DNA from: Spirochaetaceae bacterium
GTDB taxonomy: Bacteria; Spirochaetota; Spirochaetia; Treponematales; Breznakiellaceae
NCBI GenBank assembly: GCA_031257075.1
Contig: JAIRPM010000123.1
Location: 1 to 7,805, forward strand
Direction of reading: 5' to 3'
DNA length: 7,805 nucleotides
Every line of letters begins with the position of its first letter. Position 1 is the first letter of the stretch. The notes beneath the pieces were generated by a model. That model made no database searches. It saw nothing but the letters and a program-made list of their open reading frames with translations, and had not been told where the DNA came from. A program made the position numbers and the translations under genes. Shown in pieces: positions 1 through 5,847 of this stretch.

Positions 1-258
1 GAATTGGCGCGGGAACGCGGCATCAAAACGAGCGAGCGGCGGATAAGCATAGACGAGGCGATGAGCGAAGCAAAAGAATGTTTTGTTTCCGGTACCGCCG
101 CCGCCGCCACACCGGTACATTCGCTTACCTACAGGGACAGGAAGGCGGTGTTCAACGGCGGCAAAGACGGCGAACTTACGCTGGAAATGCTGCATACCCT
201 GAAAGGAATTCAGTACGGCATCATCCCCGACACACGGGGCTGGATGTTTAGACTGTAG
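1..258 (+). CDS. ilvE: Branched-chain amino acid aminotransferase, C-terminal fragment (5' end outside window)
   Basis: The reading frame is open from base 1 and ends at TAG 256-258, so about 85 C-terminal residues are visible. The pattern fits class IV (fold-type IV) PLP aminotransferases of the branched-chain type: an ERRISIDE stretch, then GTAAAATPVHSLTY, where the small-residue/Thr turn normally contacts the PLP phosphate, then the closing LKGIQYGIIPDTRGWM, typical of group II BCATs. The enzyme performs the last transamination of Leu, Ile and Val synthesis, or the first step of their breakdown, using 2-oxoglutarate/glutamate. The catalytic Lys lies upstream and cannot be checked. luxS follows after 30 bases with no terminator-like hairpin between them, so cotranscription is plausible. 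Another class IV enzyme (D-amino acid aminotransferase, aminodeoxychorismate lyase) is possible, but the C-terminus favours BCAT. Confidence 0.82.
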   Translation, partial: ELARERGIKTSERRISIDEAMSEAKECFVSGTAAAATPVHSLTYRDRKAVFNGGKDGELTLEMLHTLKGIQYGIIPDTRGWMFRL

Positions 259-288
259 AAAATTTATTTCAAACTATAGGAAATTTAT

Positions 289-765
289 ATGGAGAAGATA
301 GCTAGTTTTCAAATTGACCATTTGCGGCTTTTGCCGGGATTGTACGTATCGCGCAAGGACAAGTTTGGAGGGACGGTGCTTACCACATTTGATATGCGGT
401 TCAAAACGCCCAATAAAGAGCCGGTTATTGATATGCCGGCTCTGCACACGCTGGAACACCTTTGCGCGACATTTCTGCGCTCGCACAAGGTGTGGGCGGA
501 CAAGACCGTTTACTTTGGCCCCATGGGCTGCCGGACAGGCTGCTATGTGATTTTTGAAGGCGACCGCAGTTCCGAAGAAATGCGCCCGCTTATCATCGAA
601 ATGCTTGACTGGATAGCCGCATTCAAAGGCGACATACCGGGAGCGCACCCCCAAGAATGCGGCAACTATCTGGAACAGAATTTGAGTATGGCCCAATGGG
701 AAGCGGCCCGCTATGCCGGCGTTCTAAAGCAAGGCGCAAAAGAAAACCTCCACTATCCCGCATGA
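289..765 (+). CDS. luxS: S-ribosylhomocysteine lyase LuxS (autoinducer-2 synthesis)
   Basis: This 158-residue protein has the usual length of LuxS. It cleaves S-ribosylhomocysteine to homocysteine and DPD, the precursor of autoinducer-2, in the activated methyl cycle after the Pfs nucleosidase. The metal ligands are visible as HTLEH (His53, His57, with Glu56 as the general base) and Cys124 in ECGNYLEQNL. The catalytic cysteine is Cys81 in GPMGCRTG. The N-terminal FQIDHLRLLPGLYVSRKD is also family-typical. The ATG at 289 is preceded by a modest AGGA at 279-282. No pfs or metK gene is visible here. The stop codon overlaps the next start (ATGA), which suggests coupling to the downstream methyltransferase. 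Whether AI-2 is used as a signal or is only a by-product cannot be told from sequence. Confidence 0.97.
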   Translation: MEKIASFQIDHLRLLPGLYVSRKDKFGGTVLTTFDMRFKTPNKEPVIDMPALHTLEHLCATFLRSHKVWADKTVYFGPMGCRTGCYVIFEGDRSSEEMRPLIIEMLDWIAAFKGDIPGAHPQECGNYLEQNLSMAQWEAARYAGVLKQGAKENLHYPA

Positions 766-1535
766 AAAACACATTGCTGGATGAACTCGCTATATGCGGC
801 CTTAACGCCGTTAAGGCCGCAGCGGAAGTTCACCCGGATGTCATTAACCGCCTTTTTTTACGCGAAGACCGCATGCCGTTGTTTGCCGGTATCTGCAAAC
901 AATTGGCCGCCCGTAAACGCCCCTATAAAATTACCGGTGATGAAGAATTAGAAAAAATCTGTAAAACACACCACCATCAGGGAGTTGTCGCTATGCTTGT
1001 CCGTTCCCCGATAGTTCCTTTAACCCAAAGCGACCTTGATATGTGGGCGGAAGAAAGCAAAACCGGCGTTATCCTCCATGACGTTGGCAACGACCATAAT
1101 GTAGGCGCGATAGTCCGTTCCTGCGCTTTCTTTGACGCGCATTTTATCGTGCTGCCGGAACGGGACAGGGAAGCGGCACTGACAACGAGCGCTTACCGCG
1201 TAGCCGAAGGCGGCATGGAATATGTACATATCCGGTCGGTTTACCGCACAGAAGCCTTCCTTCGTGACGCTTCCCAGAAAATTCTTATTGTAGGAACCGC
1301 CCCGCGCGCGCGCCGCCGTATCGGTGATTTGCGCCCGCTTATCGCGGAAAAAAGCGCAGCGCTCGGAGGTAAGCGCTGCGGCATAGGTTTTGTCTTTGGC
1401 AATGAATTGACCGGATTGCCGCCCGCTGTCGAAGAAGCCTGCTCTGTACTTGTCCGCATACCCGGCAGCGGTAACATCGAAAGCCTGAACGTGAGCCATA
1501 CGGCGAGTATTTTTCTGCGCGAGGCTTTCGATTAA
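762..1535 (+). CDS. SpoU/TrmH-family RNA 2'-O-ribose methyltransferase, YfiF-like
   Basis: This 257-residue protein has two parts. The N-terminus (about 10-80) resembles the L30e-like substrate-binding domain, with CGLNAV at the front and a closing HHHQGVVAML. The SpoU (SPOUT, knotted) methylase domain runs from about 102 to 255. Its three motifs are present: LHDVGNDHNVGAIVRSC (Asn113, Arg119), FVFGNELTGLP (Glu215) and IPGSGNIESLNVS (Ser241, Asn243). The enzyme should use SAM to methylate a ribose 2'-OH in rRNA or tRNA. The N-terminal signature and the SGN form of motif 3 recall E. coli YfiF more than TrmH or RlmB, so the target is not assigned. The frame is open upstream inside luxS, but ATG 762 gives the family-like N-terminus and overlaps the luxS stop (ATGA). 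No clear Shine-Dalgarno precedes it, which fits translational coupling. Confidence 0.92.
   Translation: MKNTLLDELAICGLNAVKAAAEVHPDVINRLFLREDRMPLFAGICKQLAARKRPYKITGDEELEKICKTHHHQGVVAMLVRSPIVPLTQSDLDMWAEESKTGVILHDVGNDHNVGAIVRSCAFFDAHFIVLPERDREAALTTSAYRVAEGGMEYVHIRSVYRTEAFLRDASQKILIVGTAPRARRRIGDLRPLIAEKSAALGGKRCGIGFVFGNELTGLPPAVEEACSVLVRIPGSGNIESLNVSHTASIFLREAFD
795..821 (+). repeat. Perfect 12-bp inverted repeat (hairpin) near the start of the methyltransferase gene
   Basis: TGCGGCCTTAAC (795-806) and GTTAAGGCCGCA (810-821) are perfect reverse complements separated by the three bases GCC. The hairpin starts 33 bases after the ATG at 762 and covers codons 12-20. No T-run follows, so it does not look like an intrinsic terminator. 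It may influence translation of the coupled gene or mRNA stability, or it may be a coding coincidence. Confidence 0.85.
1355..1380 (+). repeat. Perfect 9-bp inverted repeat inside the methyltransferase gene
   Basis: CGCAGCGCT (1355-1363) and AGCGCTGCG (1372-1380) are perfect reverse complements around an 8-base loop. The repeat lies within the methylase domain coding region, just before motif 2. No T-run follows. Its role is unknown, and it may only reflect codon choice in a G+C-rich stretch. Confidence 0.7.
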
Positions 1536-1547
1536 CGCGGCGGTGCC

Positions 1548-2150
1548 CTATTTACATTCAAGGCCTAATTTGGAGCAGAGCGTTTCCAGATGCGAGGCGA
1601 TAAATAGAGCGCCGTAAGCGGTAATGACACCGCCGATAGTGATACCGAGCGGCAGTATATACGAGATTCCCTGTGTGGAATTTATGCTGACAAATTCGCT
1701 ATGGAAATAAACGCTCAAAAGGGATAGCACGATTATCACGCCGGCGATTACCCAGCCGTGCAGCGGCACATAATCGGTTGATACTTTTGCCGCGAGGGCA
1801 TCATCAGCAAGAAGCGCGGCCATTACCGCGTTTTCACAATGCGGCGAAGGCGGCAGGAAGGCATTACGGATGACGCGGTCGGCGGTGATAAGCCGGCGTT
1901 TCTTTGCGGCGCATGCTTTGCAAACCAGCGCATGCGCCGTGAAACGGAGCGCCGGCGCTATTTTTGCAAGCGTGTGTACAAAACGGATATAGCCCGCTGT
2001 GGTCAATGATTCAAGCGCAGCCAAAAACGGCATTTCGCCGGTATAAATAGGCTGGGCAGCCGAAACATCTTCGTCCGCGCACATTTCGTCGTAAACGAAG
2101 ACTGTTTTTTTATGTATATATATATCAAATTCTTTACATATTGTTTTCAT
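1548..2150 (-). CDS. Putative membrane-bound anti-sigma factor with zinc-type H-x3-C-x2-C motif
   Basis: This 200-residue protein is not recognised as a named family. About 130 soluble N-terminal residues are followed by two predicted membrane helices (about 132-149 and 163-186) and a short C-terminal tail ending in Cys192 and Cys199. Residues 73-80 read HALVCKAC, which matches the H-x3-C-x2-C core of zinc-binding anti-sigma (ZAS) domains. A basic helix-like stretch follows (KKRRLITADRVIR), and in ZAS proteins this region packs against the sigma factor. The usual fourth ligand about 25 residues upstream is not obvious (residue 48 is Ser); His59 or Cys24 are candidates. The gene lies 16 bases behind the ECF sigma gene, the classic position for its anti-sigma partner. 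ATG 2150 has a good AAGGAG at 2161-2166. The anti-sigma role is inferred from context plus one motif. A general conserved membrane protein is the alternative. Confidence 0.6.
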   Translation of the reverse strand: MKTICKEFDIYIHKKTVFVYDEMCADEDVSAAQPIYTGEMPFLAALESLTTAGYIRFVHTLAKIAPALRFTAHALVCKACAAKKRRLITADRVIRNAFLPPSPHCENAVMAALLADDALAAKVSTDYVPLHGWVIAGVIIVLSLLSVYFHSEFVSINSTQGISYILPLGITIGGVITAYGALFIASHLETLCSKLGLECK

Positions 2151-2166
2151 ATAGTTATTACTCCTT

Positions 2167-2751
2167 CTATCTTTCGATAAAATCTTGTAGTTTTTCTTTC
2201 AATATCTTTTTTGCCCGAAAAACATGGCTTTTGATTGTGTTTACCGGGAATCCGGTTATTAACTCAATCTCCTGATAAGACTGCCCGAAAAAAAAATACA
2301 AGTCTATACAGACACGATATTTTTCCGGCAGTTCTTTCACGGCCTCACGCACCGCAGCACGCGCGGCCTCTTTGACATACGCTTCTTCCGGCGTATCGTA
2401 AGCGCCGCGCGGAGCGTCTGTTTCAGTTTCATCACCGGCAAGGCTTTGGTATTCTTTCATCCGCCCTTTCCGGTTTACCGCAGTGCGCCATGCAATGCGG
2501 TAAAGCCATGTGGAAAAACGGGCCTTGCCTTCGAATTGTTCTAATTTACGGTAAGATTGTAAAAATACATCCTGCGTAAATTCAGCAGCGTCATCGGGAT
2601 TATGAAAAAAACTTAACCCCATCCCATATACATGGCGCTGGTGTTTTTGTACCAAAACACGGTACAAACCCTTGTTGCCATTCAAAACGGAACTCACAAT
2701 CTGCGCATCTTCATCGCCGCCTGAAAGTTTCGTTAAAATTTGCCGAATCAT
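2167..2751 (-). CDS. ECF-type RNA polymerase sigma factor (sigma-E/RpoE class)
   Basis: This 194-residue protein has the length and two-domain layout of extracytoplasmic function sigma factors. Region 2 spans about 27-95, with YRVLVQKHQRHVY, DAAEFTQDVFLQSY (the region 2.1-2.2 core-binding helix) and FSTWLYRIAWRTAVNR (the -10 recognition helix). An acidic linker follows (about 103-127), then region 4 at about 128-188, starting VKELPEKYR and carrying the helix-turn-helix SYQEIELITGFPVNTIKSHVFRAKK that reads the -35 element. Regions 1.1 and 3 are absent, as expected. Such factors redirect RNA polymerase to an envelope or stress regulon. The ATG at 2751 overlaps the stop of the upstream membrane gene (ATGA) and has no convincing ribosome binding site, so coupling is likely. 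The probable anti-sigma gene follows directly. The signal and regulon cannot be read from the window. Confidence 0.96.
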   Translation of the reverse strand: MIRQILTKLSGGDEDAQIVSSVLNGNKGLYRVLVQKHQRHVYGMGLSFFHNPDDAAEFTQDVFLQSYRKLEQFEGKARFSTWLYRIAWRTAVNRKGRMKEYQSLAGDETETDAPRGAYDTPEEAYVKEAARAAVREAVKELPEKYRVCIDLYFFFGQSYQEIELITGFPVNTIKSHVFRAKKILKEKLQDFIER

Positions 2752-3080
2752 GTGCTTGTTTTACTGTTTACATAAAAGTACACAAGAAGAGCAATACCGC
2801 ATGAAAGCGGGATAACGCCGCCGAGTAACGTATAACTAATGCCTTGGAGCAGCGCCAAAAACACCGTCAAACAAAAACCGACAACGCCAAGCAAAAGTCC
2901 CGCAAGCAAACTGAACGAACGGAGGTTAAAATTCAATGGGGCGTACTGTTTTGTTTGAATCAACAGTTTGTTGCGTTTGTAATTCCACAAAAGATAAAAA
3001 AACACAACTATAGAACCCATAACGATTCCCACAATGGGGATAACCGCAATAATAACCTGTGCCGCGCTGGAACGTTCCAT
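2748..3080 (-). CDS. Small three-helix inner-membrane protein, unknown function
   Basis: This 110-residue protein is almost entirely hydrophobic. Three membrane helices are visible at about 6-32, 53-78 and 81-104. A cytoplasmic-looking basic loop (NYKRNKLLIQTK, about 33-44) sits between the first two. No catalytic motif was recognised. The ATG at 3080 has a strong AAGGAG at 3086-3091, five bases away. Its stop overlaps the ATG of the sigma factor by ATGA, so the two are probably translated in a coupled manner and act together, for example as a membrane sensor or an accessory to the anti-sigma protein. That role is inferred from position only. The gene starts 52 bases after the leuB stop, with no clear terminator between. 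Confidence 0.82.
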   Translation of the reverse strand: MERSSAAQVIIAVIPIVGIVMGSIVVFFYLLWNYKRNKLLIQTKQYAPLNFNLRSFSLLAGLLLGVVGFCLTVFLALLQGISYTLLGGVIPLSCGIALLVYFYVNSKTST

Positions 3081-3132
3081 GCTTTCTCCTTATTATTATG
3101 ACACATAAATCTATTGCCGGTTGCGGCGGAAT

Positions 3133-4260
3133 TTATCCGGCCAGTGCCGCCAGCACCGCTTCGCCCATTTCACGGGTGCCCGCCAATTTTATGCCGCCAA
3201 GGCTGCTATGCCCCGCGATATCGCGGGTGCGGTAACCGGCTTTTAGCACCGCGCTGACCGCCCGCTCTATTTTTGCCGCTTCCGTTTCCAGACCAAAGGA
3301 ATAGCGGAGCATCATCGCGCCGGATAAAATGGCGGCCAAAGGGTTTGCCTGGTCTTTGCCGGCAATGTCCGGCGCCGACCCATGTATAGGTTCATACATA
3401 CCGGCGGGGTAATTCCTGCCGGCTGCTTTTGCTCCAAGGCTTGCCGAAGCGAGCATCCCGATAGAACCGGATAGTGCCGATGCCGCATCGCTTAAAATAT
3501 CGCCAAAAAGGTTTGACGTAACGATTACGTCAAACTGGCCGGGTGCGCGAATCAATTGCATTGCCGCGTTATCAACATACATATACGAAGTTTCAACCGC
3601 AGGGTATTCAACCGCTATTTTTGCCGTAACTTCGCGCCAAAAACGGGAAGATTCCAGCACATTGGCCTTGTCAACCATGCATAACGTGCGCCGCCGTTTT
3701 TGCGCCGCCAGATAAGCAAAGCGCAGTACCCGTTCAATTTCAAAACGGCTGTACTTTTCGGTGTCATAAGCATAAGCATCTTCGGCACCTTCCACGCCGC
3801 CGCGGCCATGCTCGCCAAAATAAATACCGCCGGTCAGTTCACGGACTATAAGCATATCAAAAGAATCTTCGCCGGCGGGATGCGCGGCTTTGAGCGTTTC
3901 GTCTTTGAGCGGGCAAGCGTCTTTCAGTTCAGGGAAAAGGGTTGCGGGGCGCAGGTTGGCAAATACGCCTAATCCGGCCCGAAGGCCGAGGAGCGCCCGT
4001 TCAGGCCGCAGATGGCCGGGCAAGGTTTCCCATTTAGGCCCGCCAACCGCCCCCAAAAGAACCGCGTCGCAGGCTTTCGCCGTTTCCAGTGTCGCAGCGG
4101 GAAGCGGCTCGCCCGCCGTATCAATAGCGCAGCCGCCCGCTTGCAATTCCGTCCAGCGGAAACGGTGCGCCGCCGCCGCTTTTTCCACCGCTTTTACCGC
4201 CCATGAAGTAACTTCCGGCCCGATGCCGTCTCCGGCAATTACCGCAATATTAAATTCCAT
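3133..4260 (-). CDS. leuB: 3-isopropylmalate dehydrogenase LeuB
   Basis: This 375-residue protein is normal in length for LeuB and appears intact. It oxidises and decarboxylates 3-isopropylmalate with NAD+ to the leucine precursor 2-oxoisocaproate, in the cytoplasm. Visible features in order: the N-terminal AVIAGDGIGPEV; the ERALLGLR segment (87-94) that discriminates isopropylmalate from isocitrate; substrate Arg94, Arg104 and Arg140; catalytic Tyr147 in GGIYFG and Lys198 in DKANVLESSR; metal-binding Asp230, Asp254 and Asp258 (the last two in NLFGDILSDAAS); and the NAD-binding HGSAPDIAG (293-301). The ATG at 4260 is preceded by AAGGAA at 4266-4271. It stands apart from leuA, leuC and leuD, which are not in the window. 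It sits 25 bases behind a secreted-protein gene and 52 bases ahead of the sigma factor module, an unexpected neighbourhood. Confidence 0.97.
   Translation of the reverse strand: MEFNIAVIAGDGIGPEVTSWAVKAVEKAAAAHRFRWTELQAGGCAIDTAGEPLPAATLETAKACDAVLLGAVGGPKWETLPGHLRPERALLGLRAGLGVFANLRPATLFPELKDACPLKDETLKAAHPAGEDSFDMLIVRELTGGIYFGEHGRGGVEGAEDAYAYDTEKYSRFEIERVLRFAYLAAQKRRRTLCMVDKANVLESSRFWREVTAKIAVEYPAVETSYMYVDNAAMQLIRAPGQFDVIVTSNLFGDILSDAASALSGSIGMLASASLGAKAAGRNYPAGMYEPIHGSAPDIAGKDQANPLAAILSGAMMLRYSFGLETEAAKIERAVSAVLKAGYRTRDIAGHSSLGGIKLAGTREMGEAVLAALAG
3212..3227. repeat. Perfect 16-bp palindrome inside leuB
   Basis: CCCGCGATATCGCGGG is its own reverse complement, with no spacer. It lies in the 3' part of leuB, coding for the Thr-Arg-Asp-Ile-Ala-Gly region. 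It is about 130-150 bases upstream of the start of the sigma factor operon genes, so a binding site inside leuB is conceivable. Chance is also reasonable in such G+C-rich coding sequence. Confidence 0.6.
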
Positions 4261-4285
4261 TGCTATTCCTTCTTCAATATGAAGT

Positions 4286-5056
4286 TTATCTACCTTTGTA
4301 AAAACTTTTTACAAAATCTTTAATTATTTTATCCGCCCGAGCGCGGACACGGTAATCATAGTTGGGGCTGCCGCGGATATAATCTATGGTCTCCGCCATA
4401 GAACGCGGTTTGGGCGCGGGCGCGGCATCGTAGTAATCAATTACGGCAAGCGCAAGGCGGTTGTTGGGCTGCCCGGCATCAAACTTGCGGAATGATTTTT
4501 CGAGCGCGATAATTGAATTGTTTTCATAGGAGCCAATTTTTTTAAGCGAAGTAACTGCGGCTATAGCCGCCTCCGGTTCTTCTTCATTAAGAAGGATAAA
4601 CTGGAGCATCCATTCGTTATTGACAATACTTGCCGGAGCGGCAGCTTCTTTTACACGCGGCGGCGGGGATGACAGATAAACGCTCTTCGGAATTTCGCCT
4701 AGATACGTTATGGCGCGCCAGCGCACATCAGGATAACTGTTGCCGCCCGGCACCCCATTGACGCGTTCTTTGTGCAGTGTCCCCTGCAATGAAAGATTTA
4801 TCAGGATGCCAAGCAGAACTTTTTGAGCATCGGGAGAAACATTGCCTGCCTCGAGATACGCTTCGATAAAATCGAGCGCTTCCAGTTTCTGGGAACGCCC
4901 GATTGCCTTCGACCCTTCGCTCATAATTCGCAATTCGATATGCTCGTCAAGGTAGGATTCTTCAACAGAAGGCACATCTTCCATCTGCGCAAAAAGCATT
5001 CGGGGGACAAGCGCCCAGAGACACAAAAAAAAGCGCCCCGTCATCAGTCTGTTCAT
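4286..5056 (-). CDS. Secreted protein with HEAT-like helical repeats, unknown function
   Basis: This 256-residue protein begins with a likely Sec signal peptide: Asn-Arg near the start, then FFLCLWALVPRMLFA with cleavage expected after Ala23. The hydrophobic stretch is interrupted by Arg19, which is unusual. The mature part is mostly helical and has segments that look like HEAT/armadillo repeats, including VRWRAITYLGEI (111-122), EPEAAIAAVTSLKKIGSYEN (160-179) and a following helix pair to about 215. Such proteins usually act as protein-binding scaffolds. A Pro/Ala-rich linker lies at 131-142. The ATG at 5056 is chosen because it starts the signal peptide and has AAAGGCGG four bases upstream. 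An in-frame TTG at 5086, overlapping the upstream stop as TTGA, would add ten residues. leuB follows after 25 bases. The precise role is unknown. Confidence 0.85.
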   Translation of the reverse strand: MNRLMTGRFFLCLWALVPRMLFAQMEDVPSVEESYLDEHIELRIMSEGSKAIGRSQKLEALDFIEAYLEAGNVSPDAQKVLLGILINLSLQGTLHKERVNGVPGGNSYPDVRWRAITYLGEIPKSVYLSSPPPRVKEAAAPASIVNNEWMLQFILLNEEEPEAAIAAVTSLKKIGSYENNSIIALEKSFRKFDAGQPNNRLALAVIDYYDAAPAPKPRSMAETIDYIRGSPNYDYRVRARADKIIKDFVKSFYKGR

Positions 5057-5082
5057 ACTACCGCCTTTGGAATAAAACTCCG

Positions 5083-5622
5083 TCAATTAACAATAATCCA
5101 CGAACCGCCGGAGCGTTCTAGTTCGTAAAGCCTGAGTTTGCGGCTATTCCTGTCCAGAGTAAACGCTTTTATACGGTTTTCGTTGACAAATTCAATATCA
5201 TCTACCCGGTCATGGTCGCGGCTTGGAACTACAACATGGATAAAATAATCAAACAGAGTAGTGAGTTCGATATTGTTTTTTTTGAGGCGGTCCGCCTTTG
5301 ATGCCTGAGCAAGATTTTCCGCCGAATTCAATTTTTTTTGATAATCTACCGAGAGCCGTTTTATCCATTCACGGTAATCCCGGCGGCGGATAATATTGTT
5401 TAATTCATTGATGTACTCAACGATATCGCTTTGTACCGCGGCCTTTACTTCCGCAGGAACATGTTCAGGGTCGAAAGAGGTGTTTGCCTTTTTTTCAACC
5501 TCTACTTGAATGAAACTTTCGGGTTTTGCGGCCGGAGGTTTCTTTTTCCCATTGTTTGTCTCACAACCGTTAAAGGCTAGAATGAGGAGAAAAATAATAA
5601 AAAGCATGCTGCCGGTTTTCAA
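5083..5622 (-). CDS. Small lipoprotein with NTF2-like C-terminal domain (putative)
   Basis: Read from TTG 5622, the 179-residue protein starts MKTGSM followed by a hydrophobic core and FNGC, with Cys20 as the likely lipidated residue. A Phe at -3 is loose for a classical lipobox but acceptable in spirochaetes. A Lys/Pro-rich linker (about 26-36) leads to a helical region with YREWIKRLSVDYQKKL (about 83-98). A C-terminal beta-rich part ends LRLYELERSGGSWIIVN, the closing-strand style seen in NTF2-like domains. No catalytic residues can be assigned. The frame continues up to ATG 5706, giving 207 residues with an extra 28 residues before the hydrophobic core. The TTG is preferred because AAGGA lies eight bases upstream and the signal peptide then has normal length. 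It overlaps or abuts the secreted HEAT-like gene, suggesting a shared envelope task. Confidence 0.82.
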   Translation of the reverse strand: MKTGSMLFIIFLLILAFNGCETNNGKKKPPAAKPESFIQVEVEKKANTSFDPEHVPAEVKAAVQSDIVEYINELNNIIRRRDYREWIKRLSVDYQKKLNSAENLAQASKADRLKKNNIELTTLFDYFIHVVVPSRDHDRVDDIEFVNENRIKAFTLDRNSRKLRLYELERSGGSWIIVN

Positions 5623-5630
5623 TTCGTTAA

Positions 5631-5635
5631 TCCTT
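5631..5635 (-). promoter_or_regulatory. Ribosome binding site deciding the TTG start of the lipoprotein
   Basis: On the minus strand AAGGA lies eight bases before TTG 5622. No comparable site stands before the upstream ATG at 5706, where only a distant AAGGG is seen. This spacing supports the non-standard TTG start. Confidence 0.6.
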
Positions 5636-5656
5636 GTTAAAGTTTTATGGCTACCT

Positions 5657-5682
5657 ATAATATCGGCATTTTGCCGCGCCAA
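5657..5682 (-). promoter_or_regulatory. Weak candidate promoter region with small palindrome for the lipoprotein operon
   Basis: On the minus strand TTGGCG (5682-5677) is followed by the palindrome CGGCA-AAA-TGCCG (5676-5664) and then TATTATAGG (5662-5654). TATTAT resembles a -10 box, but its spacing to TTGGCG is only 14 bases. The overlapping TATAGG would give 17. A repressor site inside the spacer is possible. The call is tentative. If correct, it supports translation from TTG 5622 rather than from ATG 5706, which lies upstream of this promoter. Confidence 0.3.
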
Positions 5683-5717
5683 TTGTTTCAAAATTTCATT
5701 TTTCAAGACCAGCCCTT

Positions 5718-5738
5718 GCCGTATTACGTAAATACGGC
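5718..5738. repeat. 8-bp inverted repeat upstream of the lipoprotein operon
   Basis: GCCGTATT (5718-5725) and AATACGGC (5731-5738) are perfect reverse complements around ACGTA. No T-run follows on either strand, so an operator-like site or small hairpin is more likely than a terminator. It lies between the nested repeat behind glgA and the lipoprotein gene. Confidence 0.65.
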
Positions 5739-5752
5739 ATTAAAATAACACT

Positions 5753-5846
5753 GTAGCATTGATTACGCCATTCTTTAATTGGACTTGTTCCGAAACTGAA
5801 GTTTCAGAACAACTCTATTGGTGATGAATGGCATAATCAGTGCTGC
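5753..5846. repeat. Nested inverted repeat, about 94 bases, directly downstream of glgA
   Basis: The outer arms are 5755-5773 and 5826-5844: 17 of 19 positions pair by Watson-Crick rules, with one G-U and one mismatch. The inner arms are 5785-5797 and 5800-5812, 12 of 13 pairing around a two-base loop (inner core GAAACT-GA-AGTTTC). Unpaired stretches of 11 and 12 bases separate the two stems. The structure ends one base before the glgA stop codon and is followed on the minus strand by a moderately T-rich stretch (GTTATTTTAAT). It could end or stabilise the glgA transcript, or be a copy of a dispersed palindromic repeat. No target-site duplication was seen around it. Confidence 0.75.
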
Positions 5847-5847
5847 C

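Noticed and set aside
274..696. Minus-strand open frame opposite luxS
   Set aside because: It lies entirely antisense to luxS, which has all catalytic residues, and it shows no family features of its own.
1020..1499. Minus-strand open frame opposite the methyltransferase
   Set aside because: Shadow of a well-supported SpoU gene in G+C-rich sequence; no ribosome binding site or recognisable motifs.
1536..1547. Bidirectional terminator between the converging gene groups
   Set aside because: Only 12 bases separate the stop codons and no hairpin with a T-run is visible.
3125..3150. Terminator between leuB and the small membrane protein gene
   Set aside because: Only a 5-bp GCCGG/CCGGC pair with a long loop and no T-run; too weak to call.
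3890..4282. Plus-strand open frame opposite leuB, rich in Arg, Ser and Pro
   Set aside because: Composition is typical of an antisense frame of a G+C-rich gene, and leuB is intact on the other strand.
5755..5844. MITE or other mobile element bounded by the 19-base arms
   Set aside because: No target-site duplication flanks the arms and no second copy is in the window, so only an inverted repeat is claimed.
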